Assembly (NCBI RefSeq): GCF_940670765.1
Contig: NZ_CALNVW010000023.1
Location: forward strand, 1-64,000
DNA length: 64,000 nucleotides
Direction: 5' to 3'
Source of the DNA: Streptomyces sp. A 4/2
Lineage (GTDB): Bacteria; Actinomycetota; Actinomycetes; Streptomycetales; Streptomycetaceae
In this document: one piece after another, positions 45,178 through 54,234 of the stretch
How the letters are laid out: every line of letters begins with the position of its first letter
How positions within the stretch are numbered: position 1 is the stretch's first letter
Program-made: the position numbers and the translations under genes
Notes under the pieces: model-generated
What the model was told of the DNA's origin: nothing
Seen by the model: only the letters and a program-made list of their open reading frames with translations
Databases searched by the model: none

Positions 45178-47729
45178 CAGGCCGGTCCCGCGAGTGTCAG
45201 CGTGCTGCCCCCGCCGCTGCGCCGCGCCCGAACTGCCCGCCGTACGACCGCACTTCCCGCCAGCACCAGTACCGCCAGTGCTCCCGCCGCCGACCCCGCC
45301 CGCAGTCCCGGTGGCCGGAACGTGCAACTCACCGTCGTTGCCCGGCCGTTCAGGGGTACGGACACCAGGCCCAGGTAGGAGCCTGCCAGGTGGTCGGGGC
45401 CGTTTCCGGTGCGGCACTGCCAGCCGGGGATGCTCGGCATGGCAAGGACGGCTGTTCCCCTGGAGCTCGGGGGGAGTTGGGCGCGGATCGAGTCGTCCGT
45501 CACCGTGACCGAGGTCGCTCCGGTGGCCTTCAGATGGGCCACTGCCCGCGCCAGCCGTGCCTTCGACAGGCAGCCCGTCTCCCCGTGCGGCGACGATCCC
45601 GCCTCCCCGTGCGGCGTGACGGTCTCACCGTGCGGTGTGACCGTCTCCCCATGCGGCGTGTCCCTCTCCCCGGACGTGGTGATCGCCGCACCTCCCGGCG
45701 TGACCGCGACCCCGCCCGGCGCCGTCCCCATCGGCTGCACGGCCGCCCGTCGGCCCTTCTGGCCGCCGTTCAGCGCCACCTCCGTCGGGCCCAGGCGCAC
45801 CGTGCCCGTGAAGTTCGGCGCCGAGTAGTAGACCTCACTGCCCGCCGGGCACGCGGCGGCATACGTATATACGGACGCGCCCAGCAGCGCCTCCTGGTTG
45901 CGGAACGGCGAGCGGCCGAAGTGCGGTACCGGACCCGGCGGGCGCACCGTCACCAGTGGGGGGACCTCGGCCCGGGTCACGGTCGGCGGCCGGGTCCCGT
46001 CCGGTGACGAGTCGTCCGGTGACGAGTGCACCCGTGCGCCCACCGAGAAGATCGCGTCGGTGACCGGGTTGTCCAGCGACTGGATGTTCCGCCCGCGCGA
46101 GGTCCAGCCGTCGCCGAGCGCCGCCATCGTCCGCGTGTACACGTCCGGCGTCATGCTGCTGTAGTACGAAGCCCCCTGCCCGCCGACCAGCAACGGGTCG
46201 TTCCCGGTGGTCTGTTCGCGCCCCGGGTCGGTGCGGTAGCGCGGCCAGCCGTCCGCCTTCGCGACCGCCGCCGCCTCCTGGTCCAGATGGCGGCCCCAGG
46301 GGGCGTAGTCGTCGAGGCGGTGGATCCGGACCCGGTCCGCGTAGGCCGTCGTCGCCGCCGCCTGCCCCGCCTGCGAGGCCGCCAGCAGCAGCACCCCCAG
46401 CGCCACCATCCCCCGCCGGCCGGTGGCCCGCGCCAGTACCAGCAGGCCGCCCGCCAGGGCCGCCAGGCCCAGCACGAGGAGCGGGTACGTGAACACGGTG
46501 ACGATCCGGGAGGACGCCGCGACCGCGCCGATCACGGCCAGCACCCCGCACCCCCCGAGCAGCGCGCGCCGGTCCGGCAGACCGTACGAGAGCGCGGTCC
46601 AGGCCGCGATGACCAGCAGCCCGCTGAGGACGAACGTCTGCCGGTACGGGCTGCCGTTCGGTGTCGCGAAGAGGTGCCAGAACAGATGCGTGGGCTTCCA
46701 CTGCAACGACAGCGCGACCAGGACCACGAGCCCCGTCCAGGCGGCGCGTTCCCGGACGGGCACCGCCCGGTGGAAGGCCAGCGCGAAGACGAGCAGCAGG
46801 GTGCCGGTGCCGAGGAAGAGCGCGGGGGTGGAGAAGCTGTACGTCGCGGGGAGCGTCCGGGCGAACAGGTCCGTCCAGGACGCGGGTGTGAACTCCCTTG
46901 TCCAGCCCGGGTAGGCCTGCTCGGTCCCGAGGAACACCGGGTACAGGAGGGGCGCGGCGAGCGCGATGCCGAGGAGTACGGTCCGGGCGGCGCGGAGCAG
47001 CGCGCGTATCCGTATCCGCGCACCCGCCCCGACTGCCCCGGCTGCCTCCCCGGAGCCGCTCTCCAGGAGCAGCCGCACCACCAGCACCAGCGCGGCGCCG
47101 ATCGTCGCCATGTACGCGGTGTAGAAGTTCGCCGTCCAGGCCAGCGCCACCACCACCGGTCCCAGCAGCGGCCGGCGGCTCTCCCTCGCCCACTCGCCGA
47201 CCAGGCACAGCAGCGGGAAGGCGATCAGCCCGTCCAGCCACATCGGGTTGTACGACGCCTCCAGCACCGACCAGCCGCACAGCGCGTACGAGGCACCGAG
47301 CAGCCCGGCCGCCCACCAGCGGCCGGGCCGCAGGGTGAGGAGCAGCGAGGCCATCGCCGCCGAGGCCGCCGCCATCTTGAGCAGGGTCACGACGTACAGA
47401 GCGAGATCCACCCGGTCCTTCGGGAAGAAGCCGACGACCAGGGCGAACGGGCTGCTCAGATACGTCCCCAGGTCGGGCAGGAAGGACATCCCGAACCCGG
47501 ACTGCCAGTTGACGAACAGCCCGCCGTCGGCCCGGCCGTGCAGCAGGTCCTGGAGGTGGGCGTGGAAGGGGACGTACTGATTGCCCAGGTCGCTGACGCT
47601 GCGGTGGCGCGGGCCGTACGGGTAGATACGGGCGGCGGCATCACCGGTGCACACGGCCAGTACGGTGAGCAGCGTCGCCAGTACGGTGGCGCGGAGGCGG
47701 GGCGGCAGGGCCCTACGGCGGAACGTCAT
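45177..47729 (-). CDS. YfhO family membrane protein
   Basis: An 850-residue protein, ATG 47729. Multiple transmembrane segments cover the first ~450 residues (TVLATLLTVLAVCTGD...), in the pattern of YfhO, which is related to glycosyltransferases that modify teichoic acids or other envelope glycans. A large extracytoplasmic domain and a last membrane segment (ALAVLVLAGSAVVRRA) follow. The soluble part carries a repeated (V/T)TPHGE tract at about 45590-45680 (minus strand), coded by a minisatellite. Convergent with the ATPase gene, divergent from gtrA. Confidence 0.88.
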   Translation of the reverse strand: MTFRRRALPPRLRATVLATLLTVLAVCTGDAAARIYPYGPRHRSVSDLGNQYVPFHAHLQDLLHGRADGGLFVNWQSGFGMSFLPDLGTYLSSPFALVVGFFPKDRVDLALYVVTLLKMAAASAAMASLLLTLRPGRWWAAGLLGASYALCGWSVLEASYNPMWLDGLIAFPLLCLVGEWARESRRPLLGPVVVALAWTANFYTAYMATIGAALVLVVRLLLESGSGEAAGAVGAGARIRIRALLRAARTVLLGIALAAPLLYPVFLGTEQAYPGWTREFTPASWTDLFARTLPATYSFSTPALFLGTGTLLLVFALAFHRAVPVRERAAWTGLVVLVALSLQWKPTHLFWHLFATPNGSPYRQTFVLSGLLVIAAWTALSYGLPDRRALLGGCGVLAVIGAVAASSRIVTVFTYPLLVLGLAALAGGLLVLARATGRRGMVALGVLLLAASQAGQAAATTAYADRVRIHRLDDYAPWGRHLDQEAAAVAKADGWPRYRTDPGREQTTGNDPLLVGGQGASYYSSMTPDVYTRTMAALGDGWTSRGRNIQSLDNPVTDAIFSVGARVHSSPDDSSPDGTRPPTVTRAEVPPLVTVRPPGPVPHFGRSPFRNQEALLGASVYTYAAACPAGSEVYYSAPNFTGTVRLGPTEVALNGGQKGRRAAVQPMGTAPGGVAVTPGGAAITTSGERDTPHGETVTPHGETVTPHGEAGSSPHGETGCLSKARLARAVAHLKATGATSVTVTDDSIRAQLPPSSRGTAVLAMPSIPGWQCRTGNGPDHLAGSYLGLVSVPLNGRATTVSCTFRPPGLRAGSAAGALAVLVLAGSAVVRRAVRARRSGGGSTLTLAGPA

Positions 47730-47797
47730 CCGTCGAATATGGCAAGGAATCGGCTGAATTGGCCCGTAGTGCGGGGAGTTCACCGAACCGTCGCCCC

Positions 47798-47880
47798 GAC
47801 TTCACCGGGAGGGGCTGCCCCTCCCGACTTCACCGAGAAGGGCTGCCTCTCCCTGACTTCACCGAGAGGGGTCGCCCCTC
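47798..47880. repeat. three copies of a ~28-bp repeat before gtrA
   Basis: GACTTCACCG followed by a GGGAGGGGC..GCCCCTCCC-type stem recurs three times, the copies degenerating to the right. It lies in the promoter region between the divergent YfhO and GtrA genes. Possibly regulatory or a recombination trace. Confidence 0.65.
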
Positions 47881-47907
47881 ACCCCTGCCTCCTGGAGCTG
47901 TACGCAG

Positions 47908-48339
47908 ATGACCGCCCCGATCGCCCAGCTGGTCCGCTTCGCGCTGGTCGGTGGGGTGAACACCGCCACGTACTACGGCTGTTACCTGCTGCTCCTCACC
48001 CAGCTGCCCTATCTCGCCGCGCACACCCTCGCGTTCTGCCTCAGCATGATCGGCTCGTTCTTCATGAACGCCCGGTTCACCTACCGGATCCGGCCGACCT
48101 GGCGGAAGTTCCTGCTGTTCCCGCTGACGAACGTGGCGAACTTCGTGATCACGACGGGCGGTGTCTACGTCCTGGTGGACCTGGCCCACCTCGGCCCGCA
48201 CTACGCGCCGCTGGTCGCCGCCGCGGCGGCCATTCCGCTCACTTTCGTCATCTCACGGACGATCATGCTCCGCCCCGACAACCCGGAAGCCTCCGAATCG
48301 TTGGTCGAACCAGTGGCCCCCGCCACGCCGAATGCCTAA
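47908..48339 (+). CDS. GtrA family membrane protein
   Basis: A 143-residue membrane protein with four transmembrane segments and the family opening VRFALVGGVNTATYYGCYLLL and NARFTYRI. GtrA proteins move lipid-linked sugars across the membrane for envelope glycan decoration. It is divergent from the YfhO gene, another envelope glycan function. ATG 47908 with GGAG upstream. Confidence 0.9.
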   Translation: MTAPIAQLVRFALVGGVNTATYYGCYLLLLTQLPYLAAHTLAFCLSMIGSFFMNARFTYRIRPTWRKFLLFPLTNVANFVITTGGVYVLVDLAHLGPHYAPLVAAAAAIPLTFVISRTIMLRPDNPEASESLVEPVAPATPNA

Positions 48340-48455
48340 CATCGATCACCGCAAGGCCTTGTGCTACCCGCTCGTCGCCAGGCCCTGAACCCCCTTGCCG
48401 GGGGCGCCGGGCACCCGCACCGATGTCTGCACAAACTCGCCGCCAGGAGGCTCCT

Positions 48456-49106
48456 TTGCACCGCCGCCGTCGCACTGCGCTCTCCGTATCCGCCGCGCTC
48501 CTCGGCGCAGCCCCGCTCCTCGCCGCCTGCGGCAGTCAGGCGCATCCCGGGGCCGCAGCCGTCGTGGGCAAGGACCGGATCACGGTCGCTGCCGTCCAGG
48601 CGCAGGTGAAGGAGGTGCGCGACGCCCAGAACAAGTCCCCGCAGGCCGCCGAGATGATCAAGAGCAGCAACAACCTCAGCGGAATGAAGCTCGGCGGCAT
48701 GATCTTCGACCGGGTGCTCGCCAGGGCCGCGGCGGACGCCGGGGTCAAGGTCACCCGCAAGGACGTGCAGGACGCGCGGGACCAGCTCGCCAAGCAGGCG
48801 GGCAGCGAGCAGCGGCTCCAGCAGGTCTACCTCCAGCAGAACGGCGTGGCCCCCAGCCAGATCGACGCGGCGCTCCAGGAGCAGGTCACCGCGTCGAAGC
48901 TGGCCCAGCAGCTGGGCGCCGACCTCGGTACCTCGGCCGGGCAGACCGTGGTGCTCCAGGCGATGGCGAAGACCTCCAAGGCCATGGGGGTCGACGTCAA
49001 TCCCCGCTACGGGGTCTGGAACGCGAAGAAGAGCCAGCTCGGCGAGTACCAGGCACCGTGGATCGCGCAGACCGCCAAGGGGCAGGGCATCCAGACCGGG
49101 GCGTAG
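48456..49106 (+). CDS. SurA N-terminal-domain lipoprotein
   Basis: A 216-residue lipoprotein starting with TTG 48456, behind an AGGAGG ribosome-binding site; ATG 48423 in the same frame has a poorer site. Signal peptide with lipobox LLAAC at about 19-23, then a SurA/PpiC-type chaperone N-terminal domain (VGKDRITVAAVQAQVKEVRDAQ ... VLARAAADAGVKVTRKDVQDARDQLAKQAG). It would act on the outer face of the membrane, helping secreted proteins fold. The peptidyl-prolyl isomerase domain is absent. Confidence 0.88.
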   Translation: MHRRRRTALSVSAALLGAAPLLAACGSQAHPGAAAVVGKDRITVAAVQAQVKEVRDAQNKSPQAAEMIKSSNNLSGMKLGGMIFDRVLARAAADAGVKVTRKDVQDARDQLAKQAGSEQRLQQVYLQQNGVAPSQIDAALQEQVTASKLAQQLGADLGTSAGQTVVLQAMAKTSKAMGVDVNPRYGVWNAKKSQLGEYQAPWIAQTAKGQGIQTGA

Positions 49107-49136
49107 GGCCTCCGGCCGGCGGGGTACGTTCGAGGG

Positions 49137-50177
49137 GTGACCGCTGAAGACACCCCGAACGCCTCCGACGCCGCCTCCGTCCCCGCCGGTCCGGAAAGCC
49201 CCGACGGCGCCACCGGCCGCATCGTGCTGCTGACCACCAGCCACCGTGTCGCGCCGGGGCTGCTGTCCTGGCCCGCCTGGCAACTGCTGCACGCCGCCGA
49301 CCGGGTGCTGTGTGGGGACGAGACCCACCCCCAGCTGCCGTACCTGCGGGAGGCGGGCGTCACCGTCGAGCACGCGTCGCCCGACGCGCACCGGCTCGTC
49401 GAGGAGTGCGCGGGCGGCCGTACGGTCGTGGTCCTCCCCTCCGGCGAGGGCGACCGGCCACTGACCGACGGTCTCGCCCGGCTCGCGGGCAGCGGCCGGG
49501 TGCGGATGCCGGACCTGGAGCTGCTGCCCGGCTCGTACGACCTGCCGGGCGCGCGCCTGCTCGACCTCGTCCAGGTGATGGACCGGGTGCGCCGCGAGTG
49601 CCCGTGGACCTCGCAGCAGACCCACCGGGGGCTGGCGAAGTACCTCATCGAGGAGGCGTACGAACTCGTCGAGGCGATCGAGGACGGCGACCGCGAGGAA
49701 CTGCGCGAGGAGCTGGGCGACGTACTGCTCCAGGTCGTCTTCCACGCGCGGATCGCGGAGGAGGCGAGCGGGGAAGAAGGGGACGAGCCGTTCTCCATCG
49801 ACGACGTCGCGGGCGGCCTCGTCGACAAGCTCGTCCGGCGCCACCCCCATGTGTTCGGCGACGAGACGGCGCTGACCGCCGAGGACGTCCACGCGCACTG
49901 GAACCGCACCAAGGCGATCGAGAAGCAGCGGGTCTCGGTCACCGACGGTGTTCCGGTCGGCCAGCCCGCGCTGGCCCTCGCGGCGAAGCTCAGCTCGCGG
50001 GTGCGCGCCGGGGGACTGGACGTTCCGCTGCCGCAGGGGGAGGGCGTCGGCTACCAACTGCTCGCACTCGCCGCACGGGCCGAGGCGGAAGGCACCGAAC
50101 CGGAGTCCGCGCTGCGGGCCGCGGCGCGTGCGTACCGGGACGCGATCCGGGCCGCCGAAGCGGGAGTTGACGGGTAA
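49137..50177 (+). CDS. mazG: nucleoside triphosphate pyrophosphohydrolase MazG
   Basis: A 346-residue protein, GTG 49137. An N-terminal ~135 residues resembles a degenerate tetrapyrrole-methylase-like domain, as in other actinobacterial MazG. The MazG core follows: VMDRVRRECPWTSQQTHRGLAKYLIEEAYELVEAIEDGD and EELREELGDVLLQVVFHA supply the EExxE/ExxD metal-binding set. It cleaves NTPs or damaged nucleotides to the monophosphate and pyrophosphate, thereby protecting the nucleotide pool. It lies 30 bp after the SurA-like lipoprotein gene. Confidence 0.93.
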   Translation: MTAEDTPNASDAASVPAGPESPDGATGRIVLLTTSHRVAPGLLSWPAWQLLHAADRVLCGDETHPQLPYLREAGVTVEHASPDAHRLVEECAGGRTVVVLPSGEGDRPLTDGLARLAGSGRVRMPDLELLPGSYDLPGARLLDLVQVMDRVRRECPWTSQQTHRGLAKYLIEEAYELVEAIEDGDREELREELGDVLLQVVFHARIAEEASGEEGDEPFSIDDVAGGLVDKLVRRHPHVFGDETALTAEDVHAHWNRTKAIEKQRVSVTDGVPVGQPALALAAKLSSRVRAGGLDVPLPQGEGVGYQLLALAARAEAEGTEPESALRAAARAYRDAIRAAEAGVDG

Positions 50178-50249
50178 CCACCTCACGCGCTCGCTGTCGC
50201 GGGTGAGGTCGTCACGTGGTCGGCAGGACGCCGGTGAGGTGGGGGAGAG

Positions 50250-50402
50250 ATGGGTACGCGGGGGGACGGCCGGGCCGAGGCGAGGAAGTGGTACCACAGG
50301 GCCGCGGACGCGGGCAGCATCCATGCGGCGGACACCCTCGCCCAGCTCGACAGCGGCACCGCCCCCGGACGCGATGCAGCAGACGGAGACAGGCCCGTCT
50401 AA
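50250..50402 (+). CDS. short Sel1-repeat-like protein
   Basis: A 50-residue frame with GGTGGGGGAGAG before ATG 50250. It contains one Sel1/TPR-like unit (EARKWYHRAADAGSIHAADTLAQL). It is too short to be a functional solenoid on its own, so it could be a relic of a Sel1 protein or a small adaptor. It lies just before the P450 gene. Confidence 0.5.
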   Translation: MGTRGDGRAEARKWYHRAADAGSIHAADTLAQLDSGTAPGRDAADGDRPV

Positions 50403-50411
50403 CGTCGAGAC

Positions 50412-51695
50412 GTGACCGACGAGACTGCCGCAGGCCCCACCCCCGCCCTCTTCACCTGGGAGTTCGCCACCGATCCGTACCCCGCGTACGCCTGGCTGCG
50501 CGAGCACGCCCCCGTGCACCGGACCGCGCTGCCCAGCGGCGTGGAGGCCTGGCTGGTGACGCGGTACGCGGACGCCCGCAGCGCCCTCGCCGAACCCCGG
50601 CTGTCGAAGAACCCCGCGCACCACGCCGAGTCCCCGCACGCCAAGGGCAAGACCGGCATCCCGGGGGAGCGCAAGGCGGACCTGATGACGCATCTGCTGA
50701 ACATCGACCCGCCGGACCACACCCGGCTGCGGCGCCTCGTCTCGAAGGCCTTCACCCCGCGCACCGTGGCGCTCTTCGCGCCGCGCGTGCAGGAACTGAC
50801 GGACCAGCTGATCGACGCCTTCCTGGAAAAGGCGGATGCGGAGAAGGGGGAGGGAGAGAAGGGGGAGGCGGACCTCATCCATGAGTTCGCCTTCCCGCTC
50901 CCCATCTACGCCATCTGCGATCTGCTCGGCGTCCCGCGCGAGGACCAGGACGACTTCCGGGACTGGGCGGGAATGATGATCCGGCACGGCGGCGGCCCGC
51001 GCGGCGGGGTCGGACGGGCCGTCAAGAAGATGCGGAACTACCTGGCCGAACTCATCCACCGTAAGAGGGAGGACCTGGGCGACGACCTCATCTCGGGGCT
51101 GATCCGGGCGAGCGACCACGGTGAGCACCTGACGGAGAACGAGGCGGCGGCGATGGCGTTCATCCTGCTCTTCGCCGGGTTCGAGACAACCGTCAACCTC
51201 ATCGGGAACGGCGTGTACGCCCTGCTGCGCAACCCGGACCAGCGCGCACGGCTCCAGGCGTCCCTGGCCGCGGGCGAGACGGAGCTGCTGGCCACCGGGG
51301 TCGAGGAACTTCTGCGCTACGACGGCCCGGTCGAGCTGGCCACCTGGCGGTACGCCACCGAGGAGTTGGAACTGGGCGGGCAGACGATCGCGGAGGGCGA
51401 TCCGGTGCTCGTCGTCCTGGCCGCCGCGGACCGGGACCCCGAGCGTTTCACCGAGCCCGACACCCTGGACCTCTCCCGCACCGACAACCAGCACCTCGGC
51501 TACGGCCACGGCATCCACTACTGCCTGGGCGCCCCCCTGGCCAGACTGGAGGCACAGACCGCGCTGGCCACCTTGTTGCGGCGGCTGCCGGACCTGCGAC
51601 TTGCGGGGGAACCTGGCGATTTGCGGTGGCGCGGCGGGCTCATCATGCGCGGACTGCGCACCCTTCCGGTGGAGTTCGGCCCCAGCCAGAAGTGA
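50412..51695 (+). CDS. cytochrome P450
   Basis: A 427-residue bacterial P450, GTG 50412. Visible signatures: the I-helix ALLFAGFETTVN-type motif (FAGFETT), the K-helix ELLR (in VEELLRYDGPVE), and the heme-ligand loop LGYGHGIHYCLGAPLARLE with the axial Cys. The sequence resembles the CYP107 group, often involved in oxidation of macrolides or other specialised metabolites. No ferredoxin gene is adjacent, so electrons come from elsewhere. The substrate is unknown. Confidence 0.92.
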   Translation: MTDETAAGPTPALFTWEFATDPYPAYAWLREHAPVHRTALPSGVEAWLVTRYADARSALAEPRLSKNPAHHAESPHAKGKTGIPGERKADLMTHLLNIDPPDHTRLRRLVSKAFTPRTVALFAPRVQELTDQLIDAFLEKADAEKGEGEKGEADLIHEFAFPLPIYAICDLLGVPREDQDDFRDWAGMMIRHGGGPRGGVGRAVKKMRNYLAELIHRKREDLGDDLISGLIRASDHGEHLTENEAAAMAFILLFAGFETTVNLIGNGVYALLRNPDQRARLQASLAAGETELLATGVEELLRYDGPVELATWRYATEELELGGQTIAEGDPVLVVLAAADRDPERFTEPDTLDLSRTDNQHLGYGHGIHYCLGAPLARLEAQTALATLLRRLPDLRLAGEPGDLRWRGGLIMRGLRTLPVEFGPSQK

Positions 51696-51808
51696 CGCAC
51701 CGTCAAGGATGTGACATTCACGTGATCTGCGCTGCATCGACTTGTGACTGACGTTCGAGTACGGCTACGTTCACCCCTCGACTCATCCGTCACACGGAAG
51801 GCCACCGC

Positions 51809-52792
51809 ATGCGCACCGGGAACGGTCGGCACCGCCGCCCCCGTCAGGCTCCAGCTCTTGTCGTAGCGGCAGGAGTCACGGGCTCCGCCATGGCCCTTCC
51901 ACTGCTGGCCGCGACCGGGGCGCACGCCGCCGACGCCTCCACCTGGGACCGGGTCGCGCTCTGCGAGAGCGGCGGCCTCTGGAGCGCCGACCTCGGCAAC
52001 GGGGCCTACGGCGGGCTCCAGTTCTCGCAGAAGACCTGGGACCAGTACGGCGGCACGCAGTACGCGGCCCGCCCCGACCTCGCCAGCCGGGCCCAGCAGA
52101 TAGCCGTGGCGCAGAAGGTCCTCGCGGCCGAGGGTTCGAAGCCCTGGGCCAGCTGCGCGGACATCTCGGGCCTGACGGAGAGTGACACCGCGACCCCGTC
52201 CGTGGATCCGGGCGCTCCGGACACCGCGAGCCCCACGCCCTCGGCGACCGATTCCGCTTCGGATCCGGCTACGCCCGCACCGAAGTCCTCGGCCTCGGCG
52301 CCGCGATCGAAGGGCTCCGCTTCGGCCGCATCGCCCGGTTCGCCCGCTTCACCCACTTCACCCGGTTCATCAAATAAGTCCGGTTCATCAAGTAAGTCCC
52401 ATTCTTCTGGACCGTCCGACTCTGCGAACCCCTCCGGCTCTGACTCCGGCTCACCTTCCGGCTCCACGTCGGCGCCTGAGGGTGCCACGGGATCCGGTCA
52501 GGGGGGAACGGCGGGCAGGCACCGTGGCGGTGAGGCGCAGGACGGTGCGGGTGTCGGCCGTGACGATTCCGGCCGCCACGCCTCGCGCTCCGCCGGTCCG
52601 GCTCGCGATACCGCCCGTACGGACGGCACTTACACCGTCCGCGAGGGTGACAACCTCTGGGCGATCGCGGAAGCGCACGATCTGCCCGGCGGATGGCCCG
52701 CACTCTATGAGGCGAACCAGCGGACGGTCGGCGCCGACCCGGACCACATCGTTCCTGGCCAGAGCCTTGATCTCGACCAAAAACAAGGGTAG
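51809..52792 (+). CDS. Rpf-domain transglycosylase with LysM (resuscitation-promoting-factor-like)
   Basis: A 327-residue secreted protein. Signal peptide, then the Rpf/transglycosylase-like domain (STWDRVALCESGGLWSADLGNGAYGGLQFSQKTWDQYGG, catalytic Glu in CESGG; about 45-120), a long Ser/Pro/Ala-rich linker (about 130-270), and a C-terminal LysM (TYTVREGDNLWAIAEAHDLPGGW, about 274-323). It cleaves peptidoglycan at the surface, aiding spore germination and regrowth. Unlike its neighbour at 53239 it has no riboswitch upstream, so the two paralogues differ in control. Confidence 0.92.
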   Translation: MRTGNGRHRRPRQAPALVVAAGVTGSAMALPLLAATGAHAADASTWDRVALCESGGLWSADLGNGAYGGLQFSQKTWDQYGGTQYAARPDLASRAQQIAVAQKVLAAEGSKPWASCADISGLTESDTATPSVDPGAPDTASPTPSATDSASDPATPAPKSSASAPRSKGSASAASPGSPASPTSPGSSNKSGSSSKSHSSGPSDSANPSGSDSGSPSGSTSAPEGATGSGQGGTAGRHRGGEAQDGAGVGRDDSGRHASRSAGPARDTARTDGTYTVREGDNLWAIAEAHDLPGGWPALYEANQRTVGADPDHIVPGQSLDLDQKQG

Positions 52793-53004
52793 TTCGCGGG
52801 GCTATGTCCGCTTCGTTCGAGTGAGACATGGCTCTCGTTCGACTTGCTGAATGTCCAGACTGTCCGCCCGGCGTGCGCCGCCCCTCACCTGCGAAAACAG
52901 GATGCGGGGGGTTGTAAACCAGGGCGTTCCGCCCTTCATGGTCATCTTTGAATATCGGAGAGTCCTGTGTTTTTGTCAGACCGCTCGCACCGCGGGCCTC
53001 TTCG

Positions 53005-53222
53005 ATCGCCACGCCGAATCCTGCCATCGGTCGAGGGGAAACAGTCGACGCGTAAAGCGCCGTAGGCAGGAGCGGGGGACCCAGGTAAGCGCCGGGGCCG
53101 GCCGTCCGTTCGTGAGTCAGCGAACGGTACGAACTGGAACCGGCTTGGGGTGAAGCTGTGCGCTAGGTCGCGCAGCCGGGCAACTCATTGGCCCGAACCC
53201 GACAGCTCACCTCGTAGGCGTC
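53005..53222 (+). promoter_or_regulatory. ydaO/yuaA-type c-di-AMP riboswitch
   Basis: The leader of the second Rpf gene carries the conserved ydaO blocks in order: GCCGAATCC (53013), GGCAGGAGCGGGGGACCCA (about 53075-53093), TTGGGGTGAAG (about 53145), and CCCGAACCCGACAGCTCACCTCGTAGGCG near the end. In streptomycetes ydaO riboswitches control rpfA. Binding c-di-AMP should terminate or block expression. It ends about 17 bp before the start codon. Confidence 0.9.
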
Positions 53223-53238
53223 GGTGAGGAGAGTCCCC

Positions 53239-53991
53239 ATGCTGTTTTCCAGCAAGTCCAAGCACCGTCGCCCCTCCAAGGCCGTCCGCATCGCCACGCT
53301 CGCCGGTGTCGCCGGTGCGGCCGTAGCCGTGCCGCTGCTGGGCGCGACCTCGGCCTCCGCCGCTTCCGTCTCCACGTGGGACGCCGTCGCGCAGTGCGAG
53401 TCCGGCGGCAACTGGTCCATCAACACGGGCAACGGTTACTACGGTGGGCTCCAGTTCTCCGCCTCCAGCTGGGCCGCCGCCGGTGGTACGCAGTACGCCC
53501 CGCGTGCCGACCTGGCCACCAAGGACCAGCAGATCGCCGTGGCCGAGAAGCTTCTCGCCATCCAGGGCCCGGGTGCCTGGTCCTGCGCCGGTGCCGGAAA
53601 CCTGAGCAACGACGGTGTCGACCCGGGCGTCAACACCTCCACGTCGAGCCACTCGGGCAGCTCCAGCGCCAGCTCCAGCACCAGCCAGCAGAGCAGCCGC
53701 GGCGAGCAGCAGACCGCTTCGCGCGGCGAGGCCCGCACCACCACGAAGGCCGCCCCGAAGCAGGCTGCCCCGAAGCAGGCCGCCCCCCGCCACGCCGCTC
53801 CCCGCCACGCCGCCCCGGTCGTGATCCAGAAGGGCGACGGCGAGTACAAGGTCAAGGCCGGCGACACCCTCAGCGAGATCGCCGCCGCCGCGCACACCCC
53901 CGGTGGCTGGCAGAAGCTGTACGACCTGAACAAGAACATCGTGAAGGACGCCGACCTGATCTACCCGGGTCAGCAGCTTCACCTGAGCTGA
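53239..53991 (+). CDS. rpfA: resuscitation-promoting factor RpfA
   Basis: A 250-residue secreted Rpf. Signal peptide (residues ~1-42), Rpf domain (STWDAVAQCESGGNWSINTGNGYYGGLQFSASSW, ~45-122, with the catalytic Glu in QCESGG), a Ser/Gln/Ala-rich linker (with repeated APKQAAP and APRHAAP), and LysM (EYKVKAGDTLSEIAAAAHTPGGWQKLYDLN, ~203-249). It remodels the cell wall on germination. The leader riboswitch couples it to c-di-AMP. ATG 53239 is preferred; a GAGGAGAG lies upstream. Confidence 0.93.
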   Translation: MLFSSKSKHRRPSKAVRIATLAGVAGAAVAVPLLGATSASAASVSTWDAVAQCESGGNWSINTGNGYYGGLQFSASSWAAAGGTQYAPRADLATKDQQIAVAEKLLAIQGPGAWSCAGAGNLSNDGVDPGVNTSTSSHSGSSSASSSTSQQSSRGEQQTASRGEARTTTKAAPKQAAPKQAAPRHAAPRHAAPVVIQKGDGEYKVKAGDTLSEIAAAAHTPGGWQKLYDLNKNIVKDADLIYPGQQLHLS

Positions 53992-54015
53992 TCCCCGGCT
54001 CTCCTCCCCTGAACG

Positions 54016-54062
54016 CCCCGGCCCGGCGCGACTCCCCCGTACGCGCCGGGTCGGGGTCTTTT
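54016..54062 (+). terminator. terminator after rpfA
   Basis: CCCCGGCCCGGCGCG pairs, with one mismatch, with CGCGCCGGGTCGGGG, followed by TCTTTT. A strong intrinsic terminator. Confidence 0.85.
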
Positions 54063-54234
54063 GGCTACTGGTCAGTACTTCACTGACTTCCGTACCGTAA
54101 TACGAGCTTTTGGGCCCTTTTTCGTCCCAGGGGCCGGGCGCCCTGCCGGTGGCGGTGCCCTGGGCGGTTAGGCTCTTGTCGCAAGGCCAAAGAGACCCTG
54201 CGCCCATAGCGTCACATCCCAGAAGGAGATGCTA

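Noticed and set aside
46026..49106. Long plus-strand reading frame of 1026 codons
   Set aside because: It mostly runs antisense to the YfhO gene, with Arg/Pro/Gly-rich, low-complexity content, and only its end (48456-49106) is a gene, the SurA-like lipoprotein.
48336..51737. Long minus-strand frame opposite SurA, MazG and P450 genes
   Set aside because: Shadow frame; the plus-strand genes have clear family motifs.
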